From Anabaena lutea FACHB-196 (GTDB taxonomy: Bacteria; Cyanobacteriota; Cyanobacteriia; Cyanobacteriales; Nostocaceae), in NCBI RefSeq assembly GCF_014698305.1, contig NZ_JACJST010000005.1:1-64000 (forward strand): DNA of 64,000 bases, written 5' to 3'. Position numbers and translations under genes: made by a program. The notes beneath the pieces were generated by a model. The model ran no database searches. It saw only the letters and a program-made list of their open reading frames with translations, and was not told the origin of the DNA. Numbering within the stretch: position 1 is the first letter of the stretch; the number at the start of each line of letters is the position of its first letter. Shown here one piece after another: positions 55,596 through 64,000 of this stretch.

Positions 55596-55875
55596 ATTCG
55601 TCAGGTTCAATGGTGCTACTTAAACCATGACTTTTCAGTGTTTCGCAATAAAACTCAGCGGGTTCCAAAGCGCAGGTAATTACTAAGGCTAACCCGTTTT
55701 GATGGGCTTCCATCATGATGCTCACAGCTTGAGGCTGGGTAATGCTCGGCACAGTAGTCATTAATACCTGAACCACATACTCCATAGAGTTGTAGTCGTC
55801 GTTATGGAGCAAAACGCGATACTGAGGCGCGAGCTTGCGGGATGTGGAACGCTTCTCAATGGTTTCGACTGACAC
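55594..55875 (-). CDS. clpS: ATP-dependent Clp protease adaptor ClpS
   Basis: 93 residues from a GTG start. Core RVLLHNDDYNSMEYVVQVLM, then AVSIMMEAHQNGLALVITCALEPAEFY. It delivers N-degron substrates to ClpC/ClpAP by binding the N-terminal domain of the chaperone. N-terminal NDD motif intact. It has its own region; the next gene is divergent. Confidence 0.96.
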   Translation of the reverse strand: MSVETIEKRSTSRKLAPQYRVLLHNDDYNSMEYVVQVLMTTVPSITQPQAVSIMMEAHQNGLALVITCALEPAEFYCETLKSHGLSSTIEPDE

Positions 55876-56150
55876 TACTCTTTGCTCTTTTATACTTGAT
55901 TTACGACAATACGGTCTCTGTCCAGCATTTGCTTAACAGTTGTTTACTTAATCTTATAACATTTCTGTTCTAATTCCAGGCAGAAAAATTTTTGCTATCA
56001 GGATATTGTTTGTTGTGAGAACGAATAAATCCTCAGCGTAAACATTATACTACATTAGTAGTACATAAAAATCTATCAAAAATACTACCTTTCGACTTCT
56101 AAAATTAAGAAAGCTGCAACACAATTATGCCTCACTGCCGTTCCCTGATT

Positions 56151-56507
56151 ATGGATATTAGCCCCAAATTTCAACCGGGACAAATTGTATCTTTGGATTA
56201 TGGTGACAGAAATCTTTACGCAGAAGTCGTTCAAGTTGTGATTTCTCGTGACTTGTGCTGGGTTCGTCCTTTATTGTTGGCTAACTTCACCTACGAACCA
56301 CCGCTAATCAACGATTTGAGAGATGCGCCCGACCTGTTGTGGCCTGTAAATTTATTTCGACCGGCTATGGATACAGAAGTCATTACCCTATTAAGCCAAC
56401 TTTCACCCAAACAACCAAAAGCTGATATAGACCCAGTTGCTCAGGATCATCTCAATCAGTTTATTCACCAATTTTGGCAATCATTCCCTGAGGGCAAACA
56501 ATTGTAA
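56151..56507 (+). CDS. Hypothetical cyanobacterial protein
   Basis: 118 residues from ATG 56151 (MDISPKFQPGQIVSL); an in-frame ATG eight codons upstream is the alternative. Beta-rich start with VQVVISRDLCWVRPLLL and a helical, hydrophilic C-terminal part ending HQFWQSFPEGKQL. Soluble. I recognise the type as widely present in cyanobacteria but no function. Confidence 0.7.
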   Translation: MDISPKFQPGQIVSLDYGDRNLYAEVVQVVISRDLCWVRPLLLANFTYEPPLINDLRDAPDLLWPVNLFRPAMDTEVITLLSQLSPKQPKADIDPVAQDHLNQFIHQFWQSFPEGKQL

Positions 56508-56522
56508 AGTTATGAATGATGA

Positions 56523-56720
56523 TTATCCCCAGGTAGGGACTAGCTTAACTCGACCAGCATCCATCTCTGCCATTAGTAATTCTAGGGCTTCGTAGTCAAC
56601 ATCGGATATGTAACCCAGTTGCGTCAGTTCTGAGTTGATTTCGTTTTCTATTTCTGGAGTTAGTTTTTTGATGTGTAACGCTTTTTCTACCAGTTGACGA
56701 ATTGCGTATCGAGTGTTCAT
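56523..56720 (-). CDS. Small hypothetical protein
   Basis: 65 residues from ATG 56718-56720 (MNTRYAIRQLVEKALH). Helical, acidic, with LTQLGYISDVDYEALELLMAEMDAGR. Soluble. Conserved-looking C-terminus ending VKLVPTWG. Function unknown. It is convergent with the preceding gene. Confidence 0.65.
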   Translation of the reverse strand: MNTRYAIRQLVEKALHIKKLTPEIENEINSELTQLGYISDVDYEALELLMAEMDAGRVKLVPTWG

Positions 56721-57187
56721 AAGGAATAAACCAACTGTCATTGTTACTCATTATCCAAGATAAACTTCAGTATAAAAAGTGATCTGAATGCATGATGTAT
56801 GGTGATATAGATCACTATTGAATTTTAGACACACACTTTGTTGCTAACCCTGTTTCTTGCCATTGGAAAAGGTAACAATTAGGGTTGACATCTACATATA
56901 CTTTTGCTCAAATCCTCTTGATTTACAGATATGGGAGAGTTTATCACTATATCTACATAAAATTAATCTGCATTTGGGCTATCTATGTTGATTGTTTTTT
57001 AACTCGCACAAAAAAAATGTATATAAAAATACATTTTATAGTGTATTTATGACAATCTTTAAACAGAAGCACTAAAGTAATAAAGATTCAGCAAAGTAAC
57101 TAAAGATATATAGTCAATCCGGGAAAAACAGTTTATGTTCAAGTAAACTACGCTCTGCGGTTCACAAGATTGAATCAGGATGTGACT
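56721..57187. other. Intergenic region upstream of the STAS gene
   Basis: About 467 AT-rich bases with a GTA(N8)TAC sequence at 57019-57032. Apart from that I see no gene or repeat. Promoters for the divergent pair should be here. Confidence 0.5.
57019..57032 (+). promoter_or_regulatory. Putative NtcA-type box GTA(N8)TAC
   Basis: ATGTATATAAAAATACAT holds GTA, eight bases and TAC, the consensus site of NtcA. It lies about 156 bases upstream of the STAS start. No well-placed -10 box is evident at the usual 22 bases downstream, and the region is AT-rich, so chance is possible. Confidence 0.3.
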
Positions 57188-57493
57188 ATGCTGAAAACTC
57201 TCAACCAGCCAAAACTTACAGTTATTCGTCCCCAAGGCTGTTTAAATGCCACAAATGCCTGGGAATTTGAACAAGAGATGACATCTGCTTTGGTACAAGA
57301 AGATACGAGTACAATTGTACTTGTGGATTTAGGCTCAGTAGAAGCCATAGACAGTGCAGGCTTAATGGCTTTGGTGTCTGCACTCAAGCTGGCAGATAGC
57401 TTAGGAAGGACTTTTCGATTAAGTGCTGTGTCCCCGACTATCAGAATAATTTTTGAATTAACCCAACTTGATCGGGTTTTTGAGATATTTTAA
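57188..57493 (+). CDS. STAS domain anti-sigma factor antagonist
   Basis: 101 residues from ATG 57188, with AGGA seven bases upstream; TTG at 57170 is the longer choice. STAS fold with IRPQGCLNATNAWEFEQEM, and the phosphorylatable Ser in EAIDSAGLMALVSALKLA. It likely binds an anti-sigma kinase or is part of an SpoIIAA-like partner switch. No kinase or phosphatase gene is adjacent. Confidence 0.93.
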   Translation: MLKTLNQPKLTVIRPQGCLNATNAWEFEQEMTSALVQEDTSTIVLVDLGSVEAIDSAGLMALVSALKLADSLGRTFRLSAVSPTIRIIFELTQLDRVFEIF

Positions 57494-57924
57494 GCTGATT
57501 CCGATTTGACAACTCAAAGTCTGAAAGTCAAAAAAGCTTCTAGTATTGGCTTTGGCATCATTTACAACTTTGATTTAATTTGATTTTTGTGTATCCCTTA
57601 CGGGAGCGTATGGTTTACGCCACGCAAGCTAGAGGCAAAATAGACTGCACCGGACGCTCAAAAACTCAGTACAACGCGAAGAGGCTTCTTTCCTGGTTCC
57701 CTATTTCCTATTCTCTTCTACCTACCCAACTAAGTGTGGCTACGCCACGCAAGCTATCCAAAATCAAAACGAACTGCCATACTGTATGAGCCTAAATTTC
57801 AGATGAGAAGTAAATTTTTGTAAAACAGTTGTAGTTTAAGACAATGAATGCGGTTGAAAGACATAAATCAATGCTAAGTTAGGTCTGGTTAGCTGTAATT
57901 TAAGGTAGCTAAAAGAGAGCATCG
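57494..57924. other. Intergenic region with interspersed repeats
   Basis: About 431 bases. GTATCCCTTACGGGAGCGTA (57589-57609) and GGCTACGCCACGCAAGCTAT (57739-57758) are dispersed; the second is identical to 28411-28430. No gene is supported. The last 80 bases before the GTG start should hold the promoter. Confidence 0.6.
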
Positions 57925-60651
57925 GTGGCTGTTTTAGTAGAACAATTAATAACATCGGATATTTTAAAACCTGCTCGTTACCTGGGTAATGAGAGTCTAG
58001 CAGTACACAAGCCTTGGAATACGGCAACTATACGCTGGGTTTTAACGTATCCAGAGGTATATGAAGTAGGTGCATCTAATTTGGGGCATATCATTCTTTA
58101 TAACATTTTGAATGCCCAGCCAAATCAGTTGTGCGATCGCGCTTACCTCCCAGGGACAGATTTAGCAGCCAAACTCCGCACCACCCAGACCCCCTTGTTT
58201 GCGGTAGAGTCTAAACGCTGGCTCACAGAATTCGATATTTTAGGTTTTAGTCTCAGTTATGAATTAGGTGCAACCAACATCCTGGAAATGTTGGATTTGG
58301 CAGGAATTCCCCTGACTTGGAGAGAGAGGCAGGGTGCAGGGTGCAGGGTGCAGGGTGCAGGGGAGAATCACCAATCACCAATCACCAATCACCAATCCTC
58401 ATTTCCCTTGATTTTCGCAGGGGGACAGACTGCAACATCTAACCCTGAACCCTATGCCGACTTTTTCGACTTTATTGTTTTGGGCGATGGGGAAGAACTT
58501 TTACCAGAAATTGGCTTGGTATTAGAAGAAGGGAAAAAAGCCAAATTGCCTCGGGAAGAACTGTTGCTAGACTTGGCACAGATTCCTGGTGTTTATGTGC
58601 CTCAGTTTTATGAAATGGGAGAAGGAGGTGCAGTCTATCCTTTGCGTCCAGATGTACCAAAACGCATTCTTCGCAGAGTGGCAACACCCATTCCTGCCTA
58701 TTCTATTGGCTTAGTTCCCTACGTCGAGACAGTACACGATCGCTTGACAATTGAAATTCGTCGCGGTTGCACTCGTGGCTGTCGCTTCTGTCAACCAGGA
58801 ATGTTGACTCGTCCAGCACGGGATGTAGAACCAGAAAAGGTAGTAGAAGCGATTGAAGCGGGAATGCGGGCGACAGGTTACAATGAATTTTCATTGTTAT
58901 CTCTGAGTTGTTCTGATTATTTAGCCCTCCCAGCAGTAGGGATGGAAATCAAAAATCGGTTAAAAAATGAAAATATTTCTCTCACCTTACCCAGTCAGAG
59001 AGTAGACAGATTTGATGAGAATATTGCTAATATCCTGGGAGGAACACGCCAAGGGAGTTTGACATTTGCTCCAGAAGCGGGAACCCAGCGGATGCGGGAT
59101 ATTGTCAATAAGGGTTTAACAAATGAAGAATTATTGCGGGGAGTAAAAACAGCTTGGGAACAAGGCTGGGATAAAATTAAGTTGTATTTCATGATCGGTT
59201 TGCCCGGTGAAACTGATGACGATGTTTTAGGGATTGCGGAGACGGTAAGCTGGTTACAGCGAGAATGTTGGGCTAAAGGCAGAAGATCACTCAACTTTAA
59301 TTTGACGATTTCTAATTTTACGCCCAAGCCACATACCCCTTTTCAATGGCACTCAGTTTCTACCTCAGAGTTTAAGCGCAAGCAAAACTTACTGCGGCAA
59401 GAATTCAGGAGAATACGGAATACAAAGGTGAATTTTACTGATATTCGCCTTTCGGCAATGGAAGACTTTATAGGTCGGGGCGATCGCTCTTTAGGTAAAG
59501 TCTTGCAACGTGCTTGGGAATTGGGTGCAGGCATGGATTCCTGGTATGAAAATGTAGAACAGGCTTTTACAGCTTGGGGAAATGCAATCGCTGAAGCTGG
59601 ACTAGACTGGAAATATCGCTTAGTCGAAAACGGCGAATGGAATCTGTTTGCAGCAGGGAGCAAGGAGCAGGAAGCAGGGGGAGAAATCCTCACTCAGGAC
59701 TCAAAACTCACCACTCCTCACTCGATACTCGGTACTCGGTACTCGGTACTCAATACTTCCCTGCCTTGGGATCATATAGATACCGGCATTGACAAAAAGT
59801 GGCTGCAAGAAGACTTACAACGCGCTCTAGAAGCGGCAATTGTTCCCGATTGCTCTTTTGAAGGTTGTTCTCATTGCGGTGTCTGTGGCACTGATTTTGG
59901 GCATAATATCGTCATTGAGCCGCCTGCAATTCCGCCATTTGCTGGCTCCTTTGTCCCCGACACCACCAAAGCACAACGCCTGCGAGTTTGGTTTGGTAAA
60001 CAGGGTGATATGGCTTTAGTAAGTCACCTCGACTTAATGCGCTTGTTTGACAGAGTAATGCGACGTGCAGGTTTACCAATTTCTTTTAGTGGTGGATTTC
60101 ATCCGAATCCCCGTATTTCCCTAACCAGCGCCTTAGCATTGGGAGCCACTAGCAGCGGTGAAATTGTCGATTTTGAATTAACTCAACCAATGGATGTGGA
60201 AAGTTTTCGTGAGCAACTAGTGAGCCAATTGCCCACAGACATACCCATATATAATGTGGAAGAGATAGATTTAAAAGCTAGTGCAGCTACCCAAATCATG
60301 GAAGCGGCAGAGTATTTGCTAACAGTGTCTACAGTTGGGGAAGTACCAGCAACACAATGGCAAGACTGGATTGCGGCTATCAAAGCTAAAAACGAGATAT
60401 TGTCAGAACATATAACCAAATCAGGAAAACAGCAAATCATAAATCTGCGCGATCGCTTGTTTGAGCTTGAACTAGTAGAAGTAGACAACTCCCAAACAGA
60501 ATCAAAAGCCGTCTTGCGTTATGTGGGTAGCTGTCGCCCTGATGGAGTAATATTGCGCCCTGAGCAAATTTTGTCTATACTAGAAATCGTGGTTAGTGCA
60601 GAATTTCACCTCCTGCATATCCACCGCAATCGACTAGTTTTAGGGATATAA
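57925..60651 (+). CDS. Radical SAM protein with C-terminal DUF2344 domain (TIGR03960/TIGR03936 type), repeat-invaded
   Basis: 908 residues from a GTG start. B12-binding-like N-terminus (YLGNESLAVHKPW, EVGASNLGHIILYN), radical SAM motif CTRGCRFC, FAPEAGTQRMRDIVNKG, and a C-terminal DUF2344 domain from about 690 (RLRVWFGKQGDMALVSHLDL, SFSGGFHPNPRISL). A cysteine-rich zinc-like cluster CSHCGVCG sits near 650. Two in-frame inserts made of tandem repeats are at residues 135-158 and 576-611. The reaction is not known; the fusion is common in cyanobacteria and clostridia. The frame is open throughout, so it is not a pseudogene. Confidence 0.88.
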   Translation: MAVLVEQLITSDILKPARYLGNESLAVHKPWNTATIRWVLTYPEVYEVGASNLGHIILYNILNAQPNQLCDRAYLPGTDLAAKLRTTQTPLFAVESKRWLTEFDILGFSLSYELGATNILEMLDLAGIPLTWRERQGAGCRVQGAGENHQSPITNHQSSFPLIFAGGQTATSNPEPYADFFDFIVLGDGEELLPEIGLVLEEGKKAKLPREELLLDLAQIPGVYVPQFYEMGEGGAVYPLRPDVPKRILRRVATPIPAYSIGLVPYVETVHDRLTIEIRRGCTRGCRFCQPGMLTRPARDVEPEKVVEAIEAGMRATGYNEFSLLSLSCSDYLALPAVGMEIKNRLKNENISLTLPSQRVDRFDENIANILGGTRQGSLTFAPEAGTQRMRDIVNKGLTNEELLRGVKTAWEQGWDKIKLYFMIGLPGETDDDVLGIAETVSWLQRECWAKGRRSLNFNLTISNFTPKPHTPFQWHSVSTSEFKRKQNLLRQEFRRIRNTKVNFTDIRLSAMEDFIGRGDRSLGKVLQRAWELGAGMDSWYENVEQAFTAWGNAIAEAGLDWKYRLVENGEWNLFAAGSKEQEAGGEILTQDSKLTTPHSILGTRYSVLNTSLPWDHIDTGIDKKWLQEDLQRALEAAIVPDCSFEGCSHCGVCGTDFGHNIVIEPPAIPPFAGSFVPDTTKAQRLRVWFGKQGDMALVSHLDLMRLFDRVMRRAGLPISFSGGFHPNPRISLTSALALGATSSGEIVDFELTQPMDVESFREQLVSQLPTDIPIYNVEEIDLKASAATQIMEAAEYLLTVSTVGEVPATQWQDWIAAIKAKNEILSEHITKSGKQQIINLRDRLFELELVEVDNSQTESKAVLRYVGSCRPDGVILRPEQILSILEIVVSAEFHLLHIHRNRLVLGI
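58329..58398 (+). repeat. STRR repeats inside radical SAM gene, block 1
   Basis: Five GCAGGGT-type heptamers (58329-58363) run directly into four AATCACC heptamers (58366-58393). Both units are common intergenic STRRs. The frame stays open and encodes GAGCRVQGAG and [12 protein letters not shown]. Confidence 0.93.
59651..59757 (+). repeat. STRR repeats inside radical SAM gene, block 2
   Basis: A GCAGGGAGCAAGGAGCAGG-type stretch is followed by ACTC-rich DNA and four TACTCGG-type heptamers (59726-59754). Encoded residues such as GSKEQEAGG and ILGTRYSVLN have no counterpart I know in the family. Confidence 0.9.
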
Positions 60652-61221
60652 TCCCTAAAGGGCAACTTGCTAGTAGTTGTCCTGAATGAGCATCATTATG
60701 GGAATTGATTTTTAGCAAGGTTGCGTTAGAATGAAGTGAAGAGAAATTTTCTGGCGCTGCATTGAATGACTTGGTTCACTGCCCTGATACCCAGGGAGCG
60801 AAAGCAAAGATATGAGAGTGCAACTTCTAGGATTGTATCCCAGACAAACTAAAGCAGATTCAAAAACACTCTCGATAGCTACCTCGTGAATCATAAACTG
60901 ACAATAGCTCTACGCCTGATATCTAACTCTATGCTTTTTACAACACCTGCACTAATACCATTACCCTAGATGGTGAAGGTATTGCATTAGAAATCAACCA
61001 CGGACGGTTGATTTAACTACTTAAAACTATATGCAGCCGTTCTGGAATAATCAGGCGTGTAAACGCAATTACAGTTTTCATAGCTTCCTATTATGGGAAG
61101 CTGTCCCAGATTTACAATTTTTATTACCAGTAGCGCATTGTAGCAGCGACCGTAGGTACTAGAAGTATAACAGGATCTTCTTCTAATCCCTGTTGGTGCT
61201 ACCAATTTTTGAGGAACTTGA
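60652..61221. other. Intergenic region and rne leader
   Basis: About 570 bases without a supported gene. A hairpin AGGGCAACT-TGCTAGT-AGTTGTCCT lies at 60658-60682, just after the radical SAM gene. The later half is the probable 5' leader of rne, with a second hairpin at 61082-61102 and a U-rich stretch (ACAATTTTTATTACC). Confidence 0.55.
61082..61102 (+). promoter_or_regulatory. Hairpin in rne 5' leader
   Basis: AGCTTCC / GGAAGCT with a seven-base loop, about 120 bases before the rne start. A U-rich, AU-rich stretch follows, which would suit RNase E cleavage of its own mRNA. Confidence 0.4.
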
Positions 61222-63393
61222 ATGCCAAAACAAATTATTATCGCGGAGCAGCATCAGATTGCTGCCGTCTTTTCTGAAGATCAAATACAAGAACTGGTTG
61301 TCGCCACGGGGCATCACCAAATTGGTGATATCTACTTAGGAGTAGTAGAAAATGTATTACCAGGCATAGATGCGGCTTTTGTAAATATTGGCGACCCAGA
61401 ACGCAACGGCTTTATTCATGTTACTGATTTGGGACCATTGAAGCTCAAGCGTAGTGCCGCAGCCATTACCGAACTGTTGACACCACAGCAAAAAGTATTG
61501 GTGCAAGTGATGAAAGAGCCAACGGGAACAAAAGGCCCAAGGTTAACTGGTAACATCACCTCACCTGGAAGATACGTAGTGCTGATGCCCTATGGCAGAG
61601 GCGTAAATTTATCTCGGCGGATTAAAAGCGAAAGTGAGCGCAACCGCTTACGCGCCCTAGCAATTTTAATTAAACCCGCAGGTATGGGTGTGCTGGTGCG
61701 GACAGAAGCTGAAGGCAAGCCAGAAGAAGCAATTATTGAAGACTTAGAAGTACTGCAAAGGCAGTGGGAAGCAATCCAGCTAGAAGCTCAATCTACCCGC
61801 GCTCCTGCATTGCTCAATCGGGATGACGACTTCATCCAGCGCGTGTTGCGAGATATGTATGGCGCGGATGTGAATCGAATTGTCGTCGATTCCAGTACTG
61901 GTTTGCGACGAGTGAAGCAGTATTTACAGAACTGGAGTGGAGGACAAACACCACAGGGATTGCTGATTGACCACCATCGTGATCGCTCTCCCATTTTAGA
62001 ATACTTCCGCATTAGTGCAGCTATTCGTGAAGCCCTTAAACCCAGAGTAGACTTACCTTCTGGAGGTTACATCATTATTGAGCCGACAGAGGCATTAACA
62101 GTAATTGATGTTAACTCAGGTTCCTTCACTCGATCAGCAACAGCTAGAGAAACAGTTTTGTGGACAAACTGCGAAGCAGCTACAGAAATTGCCCGTCAGT
62201 TAAGGTTGCGAAATATTGCTGGTGTCATCGTCGTTGACTTCATTGATATGGAATCGCGGCGCGATCAACTACAAGTATTAGAACACTTTAACAAAGCTCT
62301 GAAAGCTGACAAAGCTCGTCCTCAGATTGCCCAACTCACCGAACTAGGTTTGGTAGAACTAACTCGTAAGCGGCAAGGTCAAAACATTTACGAATTGTTT
62401 GGGGAAACTTGTCCCACCTGCGGCGGTTTAGGGCATACCGTACGCTTACCAGGAGAAATAGAAAACCGATTACCAATCCCAGCAGCAGACATACCAGAAA
62501 GGTTTGCACCGCCGCCGCAAAGAGAACCCCGTCTGTCAGCTAACCGCATTATAGAAGCACGGGAAAGGGAAAGCTATGATGGCTTTGGGGAAGGATTTGA
62601 AGGTGACTCGGAATTGAGTGCCATGGATCTGATTAATCATCCCAGCTATCAAGAATTGGGCGACAATAAGCGTCGTACCCGCACTCGCCGCAGTCGCATT
62701 GGTATCAATGGGGCTAACGGAAAAGATGAAACGCGGTTAGTTGCTAATCCACTGGGTTTTGTGAACGAGCCAGACTTGGATATGGATACTGACACTGAAC
62801 TGACACCAATACAAGAAATTCCCTCTCTGCTCTCCGAAACGCGACGTATTAGCGAAGTTCCTCTGAGAGAGGCCAGAGACGCTACCCGCACACCTAGTCT
62901 TGGCAAATCTGGATGGACAGAAAGAGTAGAGCGGACGAAAGTTAAGATTGATCCAGTCAAACCCGTAGTAGAACCTCCACAGATTGTTTCTGTAGAAATG
63001 ACACTTCAGGAACAAGATATGTTTGCTTTGATGGGAATTTCTCCTGGGGTGAAGTTAGACCAAGAGGTGAAGAATTCCAAATCAGTGATTTTCAATATTG
63101 TTCAACCTGGACAAATACCAACTTCACCAACTGAATCTACTTCAGAACCAACTGTTCTTCAAAGAACTAGTCCTGAAGTGAGTGCAGTCAAAAAGCCAAC
63201 ACCAAAAGTTGAGGTGGAAGAACCATCTTTTCCTAAATTAGCAATCGAGCCATCTTTCCCAGATACTCCGCGAACAGAATTTGAGACTTTCACAGATGAA
63301 AATGAAATAAATAGCACTACTATTGCTAATCGCCGTCGTCGCCGTCGTTCCTCAGCATTAGACGCAGATACGTCAAGCTTAGAGGAAAGTTAG
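61222..63393 (+). CDS. rne: Ribonuclease E/G family protein
   Basis: 723 residues, ATG start with GAGGA upstream. S1 domain at 35-120 (GDIYLGVVENVLPGIDAAFVNIG), RNase H-like and 5'-sensor region (LLIDHHRDRSPILEYF), catalytic Asp pair in LTVIDVNSGSFT and VVDFIDME, and zinc-link CPTCGGLG near 396. The non-catalytic C-terminal half (430-723) is low-complexity and ends with RRRRRRSSAL, an arginine run like the one that binds PNPase in cyanobacteria. It starts mRNA decay and processes rRNA. Overlap with rnhB is by ten bases or less. Confidence 0.97.
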   Translation: MPKQIIIAEQHQIAAVFSEDQIQELVVATGHHQIGDIYLGVVENVLPGIDAAFVNIGDPERNGFIHVTDLGPLKLKRSAAAITELLTPQQKVLVQVMKEPTGTKGPRLTGNITSPGRYVVLMPYGRGVNLSRRIKSESERNRLRALAILIKPAGMGVLVRTEAEGKPEEAIIEDLEVLQRQWEAIQLEAQSTRAPALLNRDDDFIQRVLRDMYGADVNRIVVDSSTGLRRVKQYLQNWSGGQTPQGLLIDHHRDRSPILEYFRISAAIREALKPRVDLPSGGYIIIEPTEALTVIDVNSGSFTRSATARETVLWTNCEAATEIARQLRLRNIAGVIVVDFIDMESRRDQLQVLEHFNKALKADKARPQIAQLTELGLVELTRKRQGQNIYELFGETCPTCGGLGHTVRLPGEIENRLPIPAADIPERFAPPPQREPRLSANRIIEARERESYDGFGEGFEGDSELSAMDLINHPSYQELGDNKRRTRTRRSRIGINGANGKDETRLVANPLGFVNEPDLDMDTDTELTPIQEIPSLLSETRRISEVPLREARDATRTPSLGKSGWTERVERTKVKIDPVKPVVEPPQIVSVEMTLQEQDMFALMGISPGVKLDQEVKNSKSVIFNIVQPGQIPTSPTESTSEPTVLQRTSPEVSAVKKPTPKVEVEEPSFPKLAIEPSFPDTPRTEFETFTDENEINSTTIANRRRRRRSSALDADTSSLEES

Positions 63394-63401
63394 CGGGACT
63401 T

Positions 63402-64000
63402 ATGGCCAAAACAGTGCAAACAAGTGCAGATGTTTGGTCAACCGCACCCTTAGGTGAATCTAGTTGGCTGGAGTTTTCCACCAGCTTAGGCATTCAGGGG
63501 TTGATTGCGGGTATAGATGAAGTGGGGCGAGGTGCTTTATTTGGTCCCGTAGTTGCAGCAGCGGTGATCCTACCTGAACAGGCTTGGTCACATTTGATGG
63601 CAGCCAAAATTAAAGACAGCAAGAAGTTGTCTAGTTCTCGAAGAACTCAACTAGCGCAGCAAATTGATGGGCTGGCTTTAGATTGGAAAATTGGTTATGC
63701 TTCAGTTGCGGAAATTGACCAATTAAATATTTTGCAGGCAACATTGTTAGCAATGAAGCGGGCTGTACTGAAGTTGAAGGTACAGCCTACACTTTGCTTA
63801 GTTGATGGTAATCAGTTAGTAAAGGACTTATTTATACCACAACAAACAATCGTTAAGGGAGATGAGCGATCGCTCAACATTGCAGCTGCTAGCATCATGG
63901 CTAAAGTTTGGCGTGATGATCTAGTAGTGCGTCTAGCATCAAAGTATCCCATGTATAACTTGGAGCAGAATAAAGGCTATGGGAGCCAGAGACATTTACT
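63402..64000 (+). CDS. rnhB: Ribonuclease HII (partial, runs off window)
   Basis: At least 199 residues from ATG 63402, eight bases after the rne stop, no stop codon before the window end. Motif GIDEVGRGALFGPVVAAAVIL carries the catalytic Asp-Glu pair, VDGN carries a further Asp, and IVKGDERSLNIAAASIMAKVWRD the rest. It removes ribonucleotides and RNA from RNA-DNA hybrids. The rne-rnhB order is common in cyanobacteria. Confidence 0.97.
   Translation, partial: MAKTVQTSADVWSTAPLGESSWLEFSTSLGIQGLIAGIDEVGRGALFGPVVAAAVILPEQAWSHLMAAKIKDSKKLSSSRRTQLAQQIDGLALDWKIGYASVAEIDQLNILQATLLAMKRAVLKLKVQPTLCLVDGNQLVKDLFIPQQTIVKGDERSLNIAAASIMAKVWRDDLVVRLASKYPMYNLEQNKGYGSQRHL

Noticed and set aside
1-64000. tRNA, rRNA, riboswitch or intact insertion sequence
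   Set aside because: I scanned intergenic gaps by eye for T-loop GGTTCGAATCC-like sequences, conserved riboswitch cores and transposase signatures and saw none that I could support apart from the remnants listed.

Overview
The window looks like chromosome of a filamentous, probably heterocyst-forming cyanobacterium (Nostoc/Anabaena/Calothrix type). The evidence is a moderately AT-rich sequence with frequent GCGATCGC (HIP1) octamers, many intergenic heptamer/octamer tandem repeats of the STRR type, an NDH-1 operon in the cyanobacterial order ndhA-ndhI-ndhG-ndhE, cyanobacteria-restricted families (DUF1830, DUF4079, DICT domain) and the cyanobacterial sRNA motif of Yfr1. No rRNA, tRNA, CRISPR array, prophage or intact insertion sequence was seen. 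The assignment rests on reading only; no database search was made.

Layout. 0.1-6.3 kb: a DUF2232 membrane protein and a cAMP-type Crp regulator, divergent from a giant protein with a coiled coil, acidic repeats and an Hsp70-like ATPase domain. 6.7-14.3 kb: surface polysaccharide genes (two sugar-phosphate transferases, a GT4 glycosyltransferase, gmd and fcl for GDP-L-fucose, a CSP41-like SDR protein) plus an orphan sugar-ABC permease. 14.6-24.7 kb: housekeeping (5-formyl-THF cyclo-ligase, pgsA, infC, ilvN), an NTT/MFS-like transporter fused to HEAT repeats, an alpha/beta hydrolase and a BON protein. 24.8-31.5 kb: a membrane pentapeptide-repeat protein, a quinone-type oxidoreductase, two tandem Yfr1-like sRNA genes, the arsenosugar pair arsM-arsS and an OmpR-type regulator. 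32-40 kb: an OlsB-like acyltransferase, ndhA-I-G-E-nadK, citrate synthase and sixA. 40-46 kb: small membrane proteins, a large multi-PAS diguanylate cyclase and a DUF1830 protein. 47-51 kb: a cobalamin-binding radical SAM protein, a DICT/degenerate HD-GYP protein, a pentapeptide-repeat protein and a possible 34-residue membrane peptide. 51-64 kb: an RTX-type 5'-nucleotidase, a CPBP protease, clpS, a STAS protein, a large radical SAM/DUF2344 protein, and rne-rnhB (rnhB runs off the end).

The strongest recurring theme is invasion of the genome by short repeats, including inside genes. A two-domain radical SAM gene carries two in-frame blocks of STRR repeats. A response regulator receiver domain carries an in-frame interspersed repeat. 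One secreted/membrane protein has a signal peptide that reads through a repeat family. Several stop codons or false N-terminal extensions (clpS, ndhE, sixA, gltA, the 40.3 kb gene) lie in repeats. The other notable observation is the tandem pair of Yfr1-like sRNA genes between arsS and an oxidoreductase gene.
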